From NCBI GenBank assembly GCA_017610225.1, contig JAFCCM010000003.1, forward strand, positions 22,225-86,224: 64,000 nucleotides of DNA. The letters are read 5' to 3'. The position numbers were made by a program, and so were the translations under genes. Source of the DNA: Candidatus Aenigmatarchaeota archaeon (lineage in GTDB: Archaea > Aenigmatarchaeota > Aenigmatarchaeia > CG10238-14). A model generated the notes under the pieces. It was not told where the DNA came from, did no database searches, and saw only the letters and a program-made list of their open reading frames with translations. Below are positions 24,754 through 32,722 of the stretch, piece by piece (position 1 is the stretch's first letter; every line of letters starts with the position of its first letter).

Positions 24754-27073
24754 ATAAATTACTATATTTAACAGTATGTCCTTCTTCTTGAAAGGCCAAT
24801 ATTCTTTCTTTCGTATGTTCTACAAAAAAAGGCATATCATCATTAAAATCATAAAAAATAGGTTGTTTTTTACCTTCTTTTACACGTAATACCCTACCTA
24901 AACTCTGTATTGTCTTTATTGACGATGCATTTCCAGTACAATTAATTATAATTTCCAATGACTTTAAATTCAATCCTTTAGAAACTATTTGAGAAGTACC
25001 AATCAATACTCTAGTATGTCCATTCCTTGCATCTTTTAGAATTTTTTCACGTAATCTATCACTAACAGATCCTTGTATAAAAAAACTATCAATTTTTTCA
25101 AAATCCAACATTTCTTTTAATAAATTACCATGAGAAATCCTATCAACCAATAACATTGTAATTTTTCCTATATTTTTAACACAAATATCAATTATTTGGC
25201 TATTTCTATTTTCATGTTCAAATAACTGTTCCTGAACATCATTATAATTCCCTTCCAATATAGAACCAATATCATAACTTAAAAATTCAATTCTTGGTTT
25301 CATTATAGTTCCATCACCAATCAATGTCTGTATAGGTATCTTATACACAACATAACCTAGATTTTTATGTAATTTAAGAGCATCTATTGCTTTTATATTT
25401 GGAGTTCCTGAAAGACCTATACGATATTTAGAATTAACAGCATTATTAAACAAATTATCATAGCTTTTAGATTTATTTAAATGACATTCATCAGTTATAA
25501 CCATTTCAACATTATTTAAATATTCTCTCATTTCCTTATTTTTTATTTTTTGTATTTCAATTTTTTTCTTTAATTTATTCAATTCATCTTCTGTATAATC
25601 TTCTTTACTATCAATTTTATCAATTTTCAATCTTGAATTTATAGTCTGAATTGTTGCAACAGTTAAATTTGATTTTAAATTTATTTCTCCTTTTGTTATT
25701 GTACCAATCTGCCCTTTCATTCCTAAAACTTCTTCAAACTCTCTTATACTTTGATTAAACAATATTTTTACATCAACAACAAATAATGTTGTTGTGGGTT
25801 TTCTTCTATATATTTCAGATGCAATTATCGTTTTTCCACCGGATGTGGGTACAGATATAATAGATATTTTTTCATATAAAGCCAAATCAACTGCTTCTTT
25901 TTGATAATAATATAAATCAATTCCTATCAATTTATCTCTCAATTGACTTGTTTCTGAAAATTTTTTTCTCTGATCTGTTATTGTTATAGGACAATATTTT
26001 TTGGTTGCTTCAGCATATAAATTAATATAAAATATCATTTTATTCAATAAACCAATTGGATATGAATTATCATAGTTTTTCATATGATATATTCCATCCC
26101 AATCATTGCCTGATTTTATTTTGACAGCTTTTATTATTCTTGCCAATATTTTCTTATCATTACTTGCAGAATATGAAAAATATTTATCAATTATCTTATC
26201 AAACATCTGTGTTGTTTGATTATTAAAATGAATTCTTCCATGTTTTAAAATTAAATTGAAATGTTCTTCTTTACTATCTATACCACTTTCTTGACATAAT
26301 TTTTTATATCCACAAAAAAAACAATCACTACAATTTCCTTTTGTTTCTATGCCTTTTTTACTTGGTATCCAATCACTAAAATTCTTTTTTAAATGAATTT
26401 CTTTTATAAAATTCTTAATTTTTTCATTTACATTCACAATATCATTCATTGTAACTATTTTCGATCTTGTTTTATCTATTTTTAGATACTCCCAAATAAA
26501 CTTTTTAGGTAATTTACCATGTTTTCTATAATAAAGATAAGCATAAAAATACATTTGATTATAATGTTCTTTCTTAAATCTAGAATTTGTTTTCCAATCA
26601 ACTATAATTTTATCTGAATATAATAATTTATTTTTATTTATTATTTCAATTTCTTTATTATTAAATTCAATATTTTCAGTAGTTGCTTTCACATCCACAA
26701 ATCCTTTTAAAAGATAATCATCTTGTATTTCAAATTTTTCTTCTCTTTTCAATATATTATATTTTTTATCTTTTCCATTTAAAACAGCATTCCAATAATC
26801 ATCTTTTTTCAATAAACTATTATATACTCCTCTATTTGTTGTATGTAATTTTTTAGATTCCCACATATTATTAAATATTTTTAAAGACTCCTCGATTGAT
26901 TTATCATGTGTTGTTTCAAGAATAAAATGTACAATTATTCCTGCATCAGCATATGCATCTGGTACATCAATCTGTATCATTTTCAATATATATTGATAAT
27001 AAAAAGTACGTTGACATGTATCATATGTTGATATGGCCGAATGCGACACATTAAAATCATATTTTTTAAACAT
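24752..27073 (-). CDS. RecB-like nuclease fused to SF2 helicase
   Basis: 773 aa from the ATG at 27073. The N-terminal third is a Cas4/RecB-type nuclease: SHSAISTYDTCQRTFYYQY, then ADAGIIVHFILE, VDWKTNSRFKKEHYNQMYFY (D..K and QmyfY), and a Cys cluster CSDCFFCGYKKLC that could hold an Fe-S site. The C-terminal part is a helicase: SVPTSGGKT (Walker A), VITDECH (Walker B), IGLSGTP and QSLGRVLR. Such fusions process DNA ends or recombine replication forks. Last gene of the operon from 28804. Confidence 0.88.
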   Translation of the reverse strand: MFKKYDFNVSHSAISTYDTCQRTFYYQYILKMIQIDVPDAYADAGIIVHFILETTHDKSIEESLKIFNNMWESKKLHTTNRGVYNSLLKKDDYWNAVLNGKDKKYNILKREEKFEIQDDYLLKGFVDVKATTENIEFNNKEIEIINKNKLLYSDKIIVDWKTNSRFKKEHYNQMYFYAYLYYRKHGKLPKKFIWEYLKIDKTRSKIVTMNDIVNVNEKIKNFIKEIHLKKNFSDWIPSKKGIETKGNCSDCFFCGYKKLCQESGIDSKEEHFNLILKHGRIHFNNQTTQMFDKIIDKYFSYSASNDKKILARIIKAVKIKSGNDWDGIYHMKNYDNSYPIGLLNKMIFYINLYAEATKKYCPITITDQRKKFSETSQLRDKLIGIDLYYYQKEAVDLALYEKISIISVPTSGGKTIIASEIYRRKPTTTLFVVDVKILFNQSIREFEEVLGMKGQIGTITKGEINLKSNLTVATIQTINSRLKIDKIDSKEDYTEDELNKLKKKIEIQKIKNKEMREYLNNVEMVITDECHLNKSKSYDNLFNNAVNSKYRIGLSGTPNIKAIDALKLHKNLGYVVYKIPIQTLIGDGTIMKPRIEFLSYDIGSILEGNYNDVQEQLFEHENRNSQIIDICVKNIGKITMLLVDRISHGNLLKEMLDFEKIDSFFIQGSVSDRLREKILKDARNGHTRVLIGTSQIVSKGLNLKSLEIIINCTGNASSIKTIQSLGRVLRVKEGKKQPIFYDFNDDMPFFVEHTKERILAFQEEGHTVKYSNL

Positions 27074-27132
27074 AATAATCACAAAAATAAAGAATTTAAA
27101 ACCTGTTTTTAAACAGATCTTAAAATTTTAAA

Positions 27133-28053
27133 TCAAACAACAAACTTTTTAATAACAAGTTTTGCATTTTCTTTACCATCATATTCTCCCATTGATTTTT
27201 TTACCAAAACTTTCTTGCCTATAAGTGCTTTTGAATAATCTAAATCACTTTGTTTTTGATCTGTATCTGGATATGCTTGATAAAAAAGACACCTCATTTT
27301 TTTAATAAGAGATGTAAAACTATCTTTTAATTTCTCAACAGTACATGCTTTACTTATAGTTGGAAAACCAATTTTTCCATCTTTATCAACTCCATAAAAA
27401 ACAGACGGTATTGGTTCACTATATTTATAATTACCAGTTTCACCATCTATTTTTATATTTCTTGATTCTTCAAAACAAACAATAAGTTTCTTTTTTATAT
27501 ATTTTGAACTACCATCACGTGATGTGTTTATTTTATCATTTTTTCTTACAGGTTGACTATAGACTTTTTCAATTGTTAAAACTTTCCCTTCATCTGGCCA
27601 ATTTTCATCGACTTGTATTTTTTCATGTTCTTTCAATCCTTTTTGTTTATCTGAAAAACCCTCAGTTTCAATGATTTCATTTTCATCTTCTTTTTCACTA
27701 TCTTGTTTTTCATTATCAACCTTAGTTAAATTTTCAGTTACTTTATTATGATTTTCTTGTACTGATGTTTCAGAAACTGTTTGTTTTTCAACTTCTTTTT
27801 TAAAAAGATCCTCTTCATTATCTGAATCTATCTTTGTAGATAACTCTGGTTGAGATTTTTCTTCTGCTTTCTCTTGATTTTGTTTCTGTGATTTTTCTTG
27901 TTTTTCGCTTTCTCTAAGTATAGATTCAGTTTCTTTATTCAATAGATTTTCAGAACCTTCAACTTTCTTATTTTCTGACTGTTCAAGTACATCTTTACTT
28001 AACAGATTATCTGATTTTTCAATCTCCGTTTTTTTTTCATTATTGTCTTCCAT
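27133..28053 (-). CDS. Low-complexity protein with C-terminal globular domain
   Basis: 306 aa from the ATG at 28053 (GAGATGA upstream). The first 150 residues are Glu/Lys/Ser/Asn-rich and probably disordered. The last 150 (WPDEGKVLTIEKVYSQPVRK ... ALIGKKVLVKKSMGEYDGKE) look like a beta-rich, possibly OB-type fold. The position between clamp-like and helicase genes suggests a single-strand DNA-binding or replication accessory role, but no motif proves it. Confidence 0.45.
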   Translation of the reverse strand: MEDNNEKKTEIEKSDNLLSKDVLEQSENKKVEGSENLLNKETESILRESEKQEKSQKQNQEKAEEKSQPELSTKIDSDNEEDLFKKEVEKQTVSETSVQENHNKVTENLTKVDNEKQDSEKEDENEIIETEGFSDKQKGLKEHEKIQVDENWPDEGKVLTIEKVYSQPVRKNDKINTSRDGSSKYIKKKLIVCFEESRNIKIDGETGNYKYSEPIPSVFYGVDKDGKIGFPTISKACTVEKLKDSFTSLIKKMRCLFYQAYPDTDQKQSDLDYSKALIGKKVLVKKSMGEYDGKENAKLVIKKFVV

Positions 28054-28069
28054 ATATTTCATCTCTTTT

Positions 28070-28270
28070 TTATATTTGTTGAGTATAATTTTCATTTAAT
28101 TCTTTTACAATCATTTTTTCTTCTTCTGATAAAGGATTAGATTTAAAATATTTATCAATCATTTTATCAAAAATAAGTTGCATTCCATTTACTGATAATG
28201 AACTTGCTCTTTTTTTTATAATGGTTCTTCTAGCATATGTTATTTTAAAATGTACATGTACTATTTTCAT
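28070..28270 (-). CDS. 66-residue basic protein
   Basis: MKIVHVHFKITYARRTIIKK then a helical acidic half. Overlaps the open frame before the next gene. Function unknown. Confidence 0.4.
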   Translation of the reverse strand: MKIVHVHFKITYARRTIIKKRASSLSVNGMQLIFDKMIDKYFKSNPLSEEEKMIVKELNENYTQQI

Positions 28271-28277
28271 ATCTTAA

Positions 28278-28685
28278 TCACTTTTCTCTTTTAATTAAAG
28301 GACACAATATAATTCTAAAATTTTCATTTTCAATCAATAATGGATAATTTTTTGAAAAAGATAATTCTATTCTTTCATTAATTTTATTACTTGAAATTTT
28401 TATTAAATTAATCACATAATCTAATAATTTACAATCAAAACCTGTTGTATTTATAGTTTCATTTTTAGGATACTCAAATTCATTATATATTTCATCATGT
28501 TCATTTATAAAATAATATAATATATTTTTAGAAAATTCTGTTTTTGCCTGAATATATAAAGAATAATCATTACTTACAATACCTATTTTTTTTAAACTTT
28601 TAAATTCATCGACATCATATCTATATTTTACTTCAACAATATCTTTTATTTTCTCTATTGCTTTAAATATTTTTTTTTCATTCAT
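28278..28685 (-). CDS. Single-domain PCNA-like protein (tentative)
   Basis: 135 aa. The C-terminal run LLDYVINLIKISSNKINERI then ELSFSKNYPLLIENENFRII LCPLI parallels the end of PCNA: the strand ahead of the (Y)PL..., then the y.lAPrI strand at the C-terminus. At 135 residues it is half of a normal 245-residue clamp, so it would need six copies per ring or act differently. The position in the replication operon supports the call. Structure comparison is required to settle it. Confidence 0.4.
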   Translation of the reverse strand: MNEKKIFKAIEKIKDIVEVKYRYDVDEFKSLKKIGIVSNDYSLYIQAKTEFSKNILYYFINEHDEIYNEFEYPKNETINTTGFDCKLLDYVINLIKISSNKINERIELSFSKNYPLLIENENFRIILCPLIKREK

Positions 28686-28804
28686 CTGTTAATCACTGTT
28701 CTAAAATTTCTAAATTTTGGATTGTGTTTTTTAGCTTCACTTATTGATCTAAAAAACATATCTACACATTTTTCGGATTTTTCATGTCTTGCAATTATAT
28801 GCAT
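28682..28804 (-). CDS. 40-residue basic protein
   Basis: MHIIARHEKSEKCVDMFFRS ISEAKKHNP...; the stop overlaps the ATG of the clamp-like gene. First gene behind the copy-6 promoter. Function unknown. Confidence 0.45.
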   Translation of the reverse strand: MHIIARHEKSEKCVDMFFRSISEAKKHNPKFRNFRTVINR

Positions 28805-28840
28805 AAAACATCAACCATTTTTATATGTTACACTTATATT

Positions 28841-28882
28841 TTTATATATTTATATACCTTTCTATACTCTAGTATATAGAAA
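28841..28882 (-). promoter_or_regulatory. Shared promoter/operator, copy 6
   Basis: Minus-strand TCTATATACTAGAGTATAGA, AAGG, TATATAAATATATAAA: AGTATAGAAA core plus a long TATA tract, about 40-75 bases before the ATG at 28804. Between 28883 and 29019 there is no gene. There I see a direct repeat ATACT(C/G)AATATAAAAAA (about 28930-28960). Confidence 0.65.
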
Positions 28883-29019
28883 ATATTAAATTTTATTTAT
28901 TAAAAAACATACCAAGTATATAGAAGATACTCAATATAAAAAATACTGAATATAAAAAAATAAATTGAAACATAATTGTTAATTCTAAACATTTACATTT
29001 CAATAGTATAACTTATTAT

Positions 29020-29331
29020 TTATATTTTCAACAAAGATTTCTCATATTCTGCACGTGTTATCAAATCATGACCCTCAGCCATTTCAAGAACACTATTAAC
29101 AATCTCAGCTTTATTGACTTCTTTGGCAACTATATCTTTATCGACTTTACGTGCTTCCGAAATAAAATATTTAGCAATTTTTTTAGATTCAATTTTATTA
29201 AATGTACCTTTCTTTATCTTTTTAGATAAATTTTTGGCCCACTCTAATTTGCGTTTGTATAATATTTCATCATTATCCCAAATTAAAGCAACATTCCATG
29301 TATCCCAGTTTGTCCATCCATTATAAGTCAT
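29020..29331 (-). CDS. DUF7249-like phage protein (YNGWTNWDTWNVAL)
   Basis: 103 aa. The start MTYNGWTNWDTWNVALIWDN DE matches a recurrent small protein of phages and plasmids (YNGWTNYETWNVALW) of unknown function. The remainder is helical. It shares an operon with the gene at 29353 behind the 63-base promoter repeat. Confidence 0.6.
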   Translation of the reverse strand: MTYNGWTNWDTWNVALIWDNDEILYKRKLEWAKNLSKKIKKGTFNKIESKKIAKYFISEARKVDKDIVAKEVNKAEIVNSVLEMAEGHDLITRAEYEKSLLKI

Positions 29332-29352
29332 TTTTGATCACCATTTTAAATT

Positions 29353-29580
29353 TTAAACAATTTCATATAATGCTATTCTTGTTTTAAACCAATTTCCATT
29401 ATTTTTATCATATGTTCTTATTTTTGTTGTTGTAATGTCATATGTCAAACCTTTCTGTATTTTTGGACTAACATCCAAATCAAAATTAGCAATTTCAAAT
29501 GCTAAATCTTTTTCTGGATTTAAAAATGTTCTTCTATTAATACTTTTCTTGAATTTTTTTAAAACATCTCTTTTATTCAT
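29353..29580 (-). CDS. 75-residue protein of unknown function
   Basis: Basic helix then a beta-rich end (GLTYDITTTKIRTYDKNNGN). ATG behind GGTGATC, 11 bases downstream of the promoter repeat. No family. Confidence 0.4.
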   Translation of the reverse strand: MNKRDVLKKFKKSINRRTFLNPEKDLAFEIANFDLDVSPKIQKGLTYDITTTKIRTYDKNNGNWFKTRIALYEIV

Positions 29581-29590
29581 TTTTGATCAC

Positions 29591-29653
29591 CATAAATCTT
29601 ATACTCATATATTATGTTAAACTTATTTATATAGTTTTGCTTTTTAACAAAAA
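29591..29653 (-). promoter_or_regulatory. 63-base promoter repeat, minus copy
   Basis: Identical over 63 bases to 36392-36454 on the plus strand. It contains GCAAAACTATATAAATAAG (BRE-like A-run plus TATA box) and ends close to the ATG of the first gene. Probable archaeal promoter of a second class. Confidence 0.75.
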
Positions 29654-30697
29654 TCAAATTAATTTTTGTAGTTTTTCAACATATTTATCAAAACCATTCT
29701 TTTTACAAAAATTAATTGCACCAATTATTGGACCAATTGAATTTTCAGCATTACAAGAAGATAAACTTACAGATGTATCCCACATATTGTTTATATCAGT
29801 TTCCAAAGCAAGAACATCATTGTGTGGTATATCTGAAAATTTAATAACAGCCTGCAATGCAAAAATAATTGTAGAATGCCAACCATCAACATCTGGAAGA
29901 TCAACATCAAATAATAATTCAACCAATGGATGATTTTCCAATTCACCAATAGATTGAGGAATATTTTTCATAGTTCCATTTAATTTATGATGAATTGATT
30001 TTACTTTTTTAATCTGCAATAAAGCTTTTTTTCCAATCTTAAAAAATCGTTTTCTAATAAAAATATTATCTCCATCTTCATTCAAAGATTCTATCTTAAC
30101 AATTCTATTAGCAGATAAATTGATAGTTTCTGGTAATCTCAAAACTCCTGCCAAATCTTTACGATCATCTGATACAATTTCAAGACCATAATATTTTTTT
30201 GAATATTCATTTATTTCATAAGATAATGTTTTAACAAATTTATTAAATTGTGGTTTCAATATATATAAATCACGTTTTATAATATTTCCAATAGATACAT
30301 ATACATGAACACCATTGCCTGATATAACAATCATAAACCTTTTTACACGATTTTGTTTTATCAAGGATTCTTTTATAATATTATATAATAAAATCAATCT
30401 TGATTCAAATTCTGGTTTTTGTTTGTCTTTAAATTCAATATCTAAAGATATCATGTTAAAACCAAGTACGTTTTCATTTTTTCGATTAATAGGTTCTTTA
30501 AGTGGATTATAATTCATATAACAATTTGTATCTTTATTTTTATTTACCCAATTTTTTAATTCATTATAAGATTTTATGAAATGATTTTTTGTAAAAAAAA
30601 CTTTTTTATTATCTTTAATCTTAAAAGTAGAATTACAAGAATAATATTTATTTGGCATACAAACAAAATTATAAAATATTTCCAAATCATTATTCAT
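29654..30697 (-). CDS. Archaeo-eukaryotic-type primase
   Basis: 347 aa from the ATG at 30697. The AEP signature is present: motif I FNMISLDIEFKD (acidic metal ligands), motif II MIVISGNGVHVYVSIG (sGxGxHhyv) and motif III EIVSDDRKDLAGVLRLPETI. The C-terminal 130 residues are helical, as in plasmid and viral primases. Expected to make primers for the PolB. Last gene of the large operon from 35336. Confidence 0.85.
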   Translation of the reverse strand: MNNDLEIFYNFVCMPNKYYSCNSTFKIKDNKKVFFTKNHFIKSYNELKNWVNKNKDTNCYMNYNPLKEPINRKNENVLGFNMISLDIEFKDKQKPEFESRLILLYNIIKESLIKQNRVKRFMIVISGNGVHVYVSIGNIIKRDLYILKPQFNKFVKTLSYEINEYSKKYYGLEIVSDDRKDLAGVLRLPETINLSANRIVKIESLNEDGDNIFIRKRFFKIGKKALLQIKKVKSIHHKLNGTMKNIPQSIGELENHPLVELLFDVDLPDVDGWHSTIIFALQAVIKFSDIPHNDVLALETDINNMWDTSVSLSSCNAENSIGPIIGAINFCKKNGFDKYVEKLQKLI

Positions 30698-30709
30698 AAA
30701 AATCATCTT

Positions 30710-30880
30710 TTAAGGTACTATTCTACCATATTTATCATGGTTAGGTATATCCCATTTATCTATTATTTTATATTTTCTTAATTTTTTAGTACTTCGTTTC
30801 ATATCTTTGATTGATTTTTGAATGGTTTGATTATCCCTTTTTAATTTATCTTTATGATCTTTTCTATATGTTTTTGTCAT
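30710..30880 (-). CDS. 56-residue very basic protein
   Basis: Lys/Arg-rich (RKDHKDKLKRDNQTIQKSIK then MKRSTKKLRKYK). Possible nucleic-acid binder. Ends at the start region of the primase gene. Confidence 0.45.
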   Translation of the reverse strand: MTKTYRKDHKDKLKRDNQTIQKSIKDMKRSTKKLRKYKIIDKWDIPNHDKYGRIVP

Positions 30881-30896
30881 TTTATATCACTAAATC

Positions 30897-31031
30897 TCAA
30901 TATTTTTCTACTTTTTCGTACTTTGATTTAATATTATTTTGTTTATTAAATAATAAACAACTACATTCAGTATCAATACCAATACAATTATTAACACATT
31001 CTTGTTTTTCTATACAATCATTACAATGCAT
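30897..31031 (-). CDS. 44-residue cysteine-rich protein
   Basis: MHCNDCIEKQECVNNCIGID TECSC: seven Cys in 26 residues, a probable metal site. Function unknown. Confidence 0.5.
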   Translation of the reverse strand: MHCNDCIEKQECVNNCIGIDTECSCLLFNKQNNIKSKYEKVEKY

Positions 31032-31035
31032 TATG

Positions 31036-31146
31036 TTACACCTTTTCTTCTATTAATGCCGTTTTTAAACCGAAAACACAATTTTCAAGATATGTTATAA
31101 TCGTTTCTAATCTTTCTATTTTTTCATCTTTAGTTTCACTTATCAT
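31036..31146 (-). CDS. 36-residue helical peptide
   Basis: MISETKDEKIERLETIITYL ..., amphipathic. ATG behind GGTGTGAAT. Function unknown. Confidence 0.4.
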   Translation of the reverse strand: MISETKDEKIERLETIITYLENCVFGLKTALIEEKV

Positions 31147-31154
31147 ATTCACAC

Positions 31155-31298
31155 CTATTTAATTTCTAATATTTCATCCAATAATTTAATTTTAGCTTTT
31201 TGTATTTTTATTCCTATCCAATTATTATTATTTTCATAATCTTTTAAAAGTACATTTTCATCTATTACCATTTTACCTATTTGTTTTTCCGATAGCAT
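31155..31298 (-). CDS. 47-residue helical protein
   Basis: MLSEKQIGKMVIDENVLLKD ...; similar in flavour to 16777-16932 (both begin M.LSEKQ). Function unknown. Confidence 0.4.
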   Translation of the reverse strand: MLSEKQIGKMVIDENVLLKDYENNNNWIGIKIQKAKIKLLDEILEIK

Positions 31299-31307
31299 TG
31301 TTTGCAC

Positions 31308-31445
31308 CTAATCTTTTTTATCAATAAATATATTATCTGCATAATTATTTGCTACAATAATAAATTTAGTTTTTGATTTATTCCATATTTTAATACTATC
31401 TCCATAATTTAGTTCAATATCACCTGTAAATTTAAAAATTTTCAT
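31308..31445 (-). CDS. 45-residue beta-rich protein
   Basis: MKIFKFTGDIELNYGDSIKI WNKSKTKFIIVANN: short alternating strands. Function unknown. Confidence 0.4.
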   Translation of the reverse strand: MKIFKFTGDIELNYGDSIKIWNKSKTKFIIVANNYADNIFIDKKD

Positions 31446-31594
31446 GAATCACACCTAATTCGTTTTTTATAACAATCATTACAATAATAATATTCATTAT
31501 GTTTAAGACTCCAATCACCACATCTTTCACACATAAGAGGTAATCTCTTATTGCAACCCTGTAACTTTTCTTTAGATATTATTCCTATTTCCAT
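31442..31594 (-). CDS. 50-residue zinc ribbon
   Basis: CERCGDWSLKHNEYYYCNDC: two CxxC pairs 13 residues apart, then Lys/Arg. Four-base overlap with the next gene. Function unknown. Confidence 0.5.
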   Translation of the reverse strand: MEIGIISKEKLQGCNKRLPLMCERCGDWSLKHNEYYYCNDCYKKRIRCDS

Positions 31595-31603
31595 AATTAA
31601 CAC

Positions 31604-31786
31604 TTAATCTTTAATCATATTTTTAAAAGTTAAATATCTGCTTTTTCCCTTATATTCTAAACCATATTCAGTAAAACATTTATTACAAAATCCTTTAGCA
31701 TCAAGATTTTCTTTCCAGGATCCATATGAACCTATTGTAATTTCACCATCACAATTGGGTTTTTTACATTTTCCAAGTCTAACCAT
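31604..31786 (-). CDS. 60-residue zinc protein
   Basis: CKKPNCDGEITIGSYGSWKE then GFCNKCFTEYGL: four Cys in ribbon spacing. The ATG at 31786 follows GGTGAAGTG. Function unknown. Confidence 0.5.
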   Translation of the reverse strand: MVRLGKCKKPNCDGEITIGSYGSWKENLDAKGFCNKCFTEYGLEYKGKSRYLTFKNMIKD

Positions 31787-31790
31787 CACT

Positions 31791-32216
31791 TCACCTCTTT
31801 ATCTTCAAACTATTCAAATTATATAATCCATCTTTATATTTATCCTTATCACCATCATTTTCATTATTCTTTTTAATATTTGTATTATCACGCACAATTA
31901 ACATACGCAAGTTACGTTTACAGTTTCGACATATAGTATATTTAGTTAAAATATCTTTTTTAAAACAATTCTTACATAAAATCAATCTAGGATATATTAT
32001 CGATCCTTTTTTAATTTTATTGTCATATCTACATGTATATCTTTTATTTCTACGTTGTTCTTTATGTTCATGATCATATTTTTTATGATATTCTTTAATT
32101 TGTTCTTTATGTTCTTGATAATATTTTTTATTATATTTCTTTGAATATTCTTTAATTTGTTCTTTATGTTCTTGATAATATTTTTTATTATATTTCTTTC
32201 GTTGTTCTTTATTCAT
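31791..32216 (-). CDS. Lys/Tyr repeat protein with zinc motif
   Basis: 141 aa from the ATG at 32216. The N-terminal 55 residues are near-perfect repeats of KKYNKKYYQEHKEQIKEY, visible also as DNA repeats at 32090-32200. Then CKNCFKKDILTKYTICRNCK gives two CxxC pairs. Such Lys/Tyr/Glu repeats ahead of a ribbon occur in phage HNH-type proteins, but no HNH core is present here. Confidence 0.55.
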   Translation of the reverse strand: MNKEQRKKYNKKYYQEHKEQIKEYSKKYNKKYYQEHKEQIKEYHKKYDHEHKEQRRNKRYTCRYDNKIKKGSIIYPRLILCKNCFKKDILTKYTICRNCKRNLRMLIVRDNTNIKKNNENDGDKDKYKDGLYNLNSLKIKR

Positions 32217-32220
32217 TACT

Positions 32221-32295
32221 TCACACCTTATTAAAAAATTCAATTATATATCTTAACATATATCCAATACACAAACCAAATAAAAAATTAACCAT
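32221..32295 (-). CDS. 24-residue membrane peptide
   Basis: MVNFLFGLCIGYMLRYIIEF FNKV, one hydrophobic helix, ATG behind GTGATTAATT; stop overlaps the site for the next gene. Confidence 0.4.
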   Translation of the reverse strand: MVNFLFGLCIGYMLRYIIEFFNKV

Positions 32296-32301
32296 AATTA
32301 A

Positions 32302-32715
32302 TCACAATGTATTATTTTGAATATAATATGGTTCAAACATTATCAATTCCAAATTATCAATTATTTTTTTAAAACTTGTCTGATTTCCAGACGGTAAAAC
32401 TGTAAAAATATATGAATGAAAATAATTATCAAAATGATATTTTTCTAACCAATAATTCATTCTAATCATTTGTTTTTCTGCTTTCAATCTACGATTGAAT
32501 TTTCTTGATGTTTTTATTTCAAAATAATATTCACCTGCATCAGAATCAATATATAAATCCGGTGTAGCTATCACTTTACCACCACCACCTTGCATTTTAT
32601 ATTCCATTTTTTTATTTTTAATTGTTCCCTCATCAAATCCTAAATATTTATATGGATTTTCATATAATTCCTTGACAATATTTGTATGTAATCTTTCACT
32701 TCTATCAACCATCAT
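32302..32715 (-). CDS. PD-(D/E)XK nuclease-like protein
   Basis: 137 aa. TPDLYIDSDAGEYYFEIKTS shows the catalytic pattern PD...ExK; upstream is MQGGGGKVIA and downstream a helical KAEKQMIRMNYWLEKY, as in Cas4/RecB-type or lambda-exonuclease-like minimal nucleases. It sits next to the replicative helicase gene. Probable role in end processing or recombination. Confidence 0.6.
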   Translation of the reverse strand: MMVDRSERLHTNIVKELYENPYKYLGFDEGTIKNKKMEYKMQGGGGKVIATPDLYIDSDAGEYYFEIKTSRKFNRRLKAEKQMIRMNYWLEKYHFDNYFHSYIFTVLPSGNQTSFKKIIDNLELIMFEPYYIQNNTL

Positions 32716-32722
32716 AAATCAC

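Noticed and set aside
28859..28960. Second replication origin in the A/T-rich gap
   Set aside because: Short repeats only, no mirrored iterons and no strand switch; it is better explained as promoter/operator copy 6.
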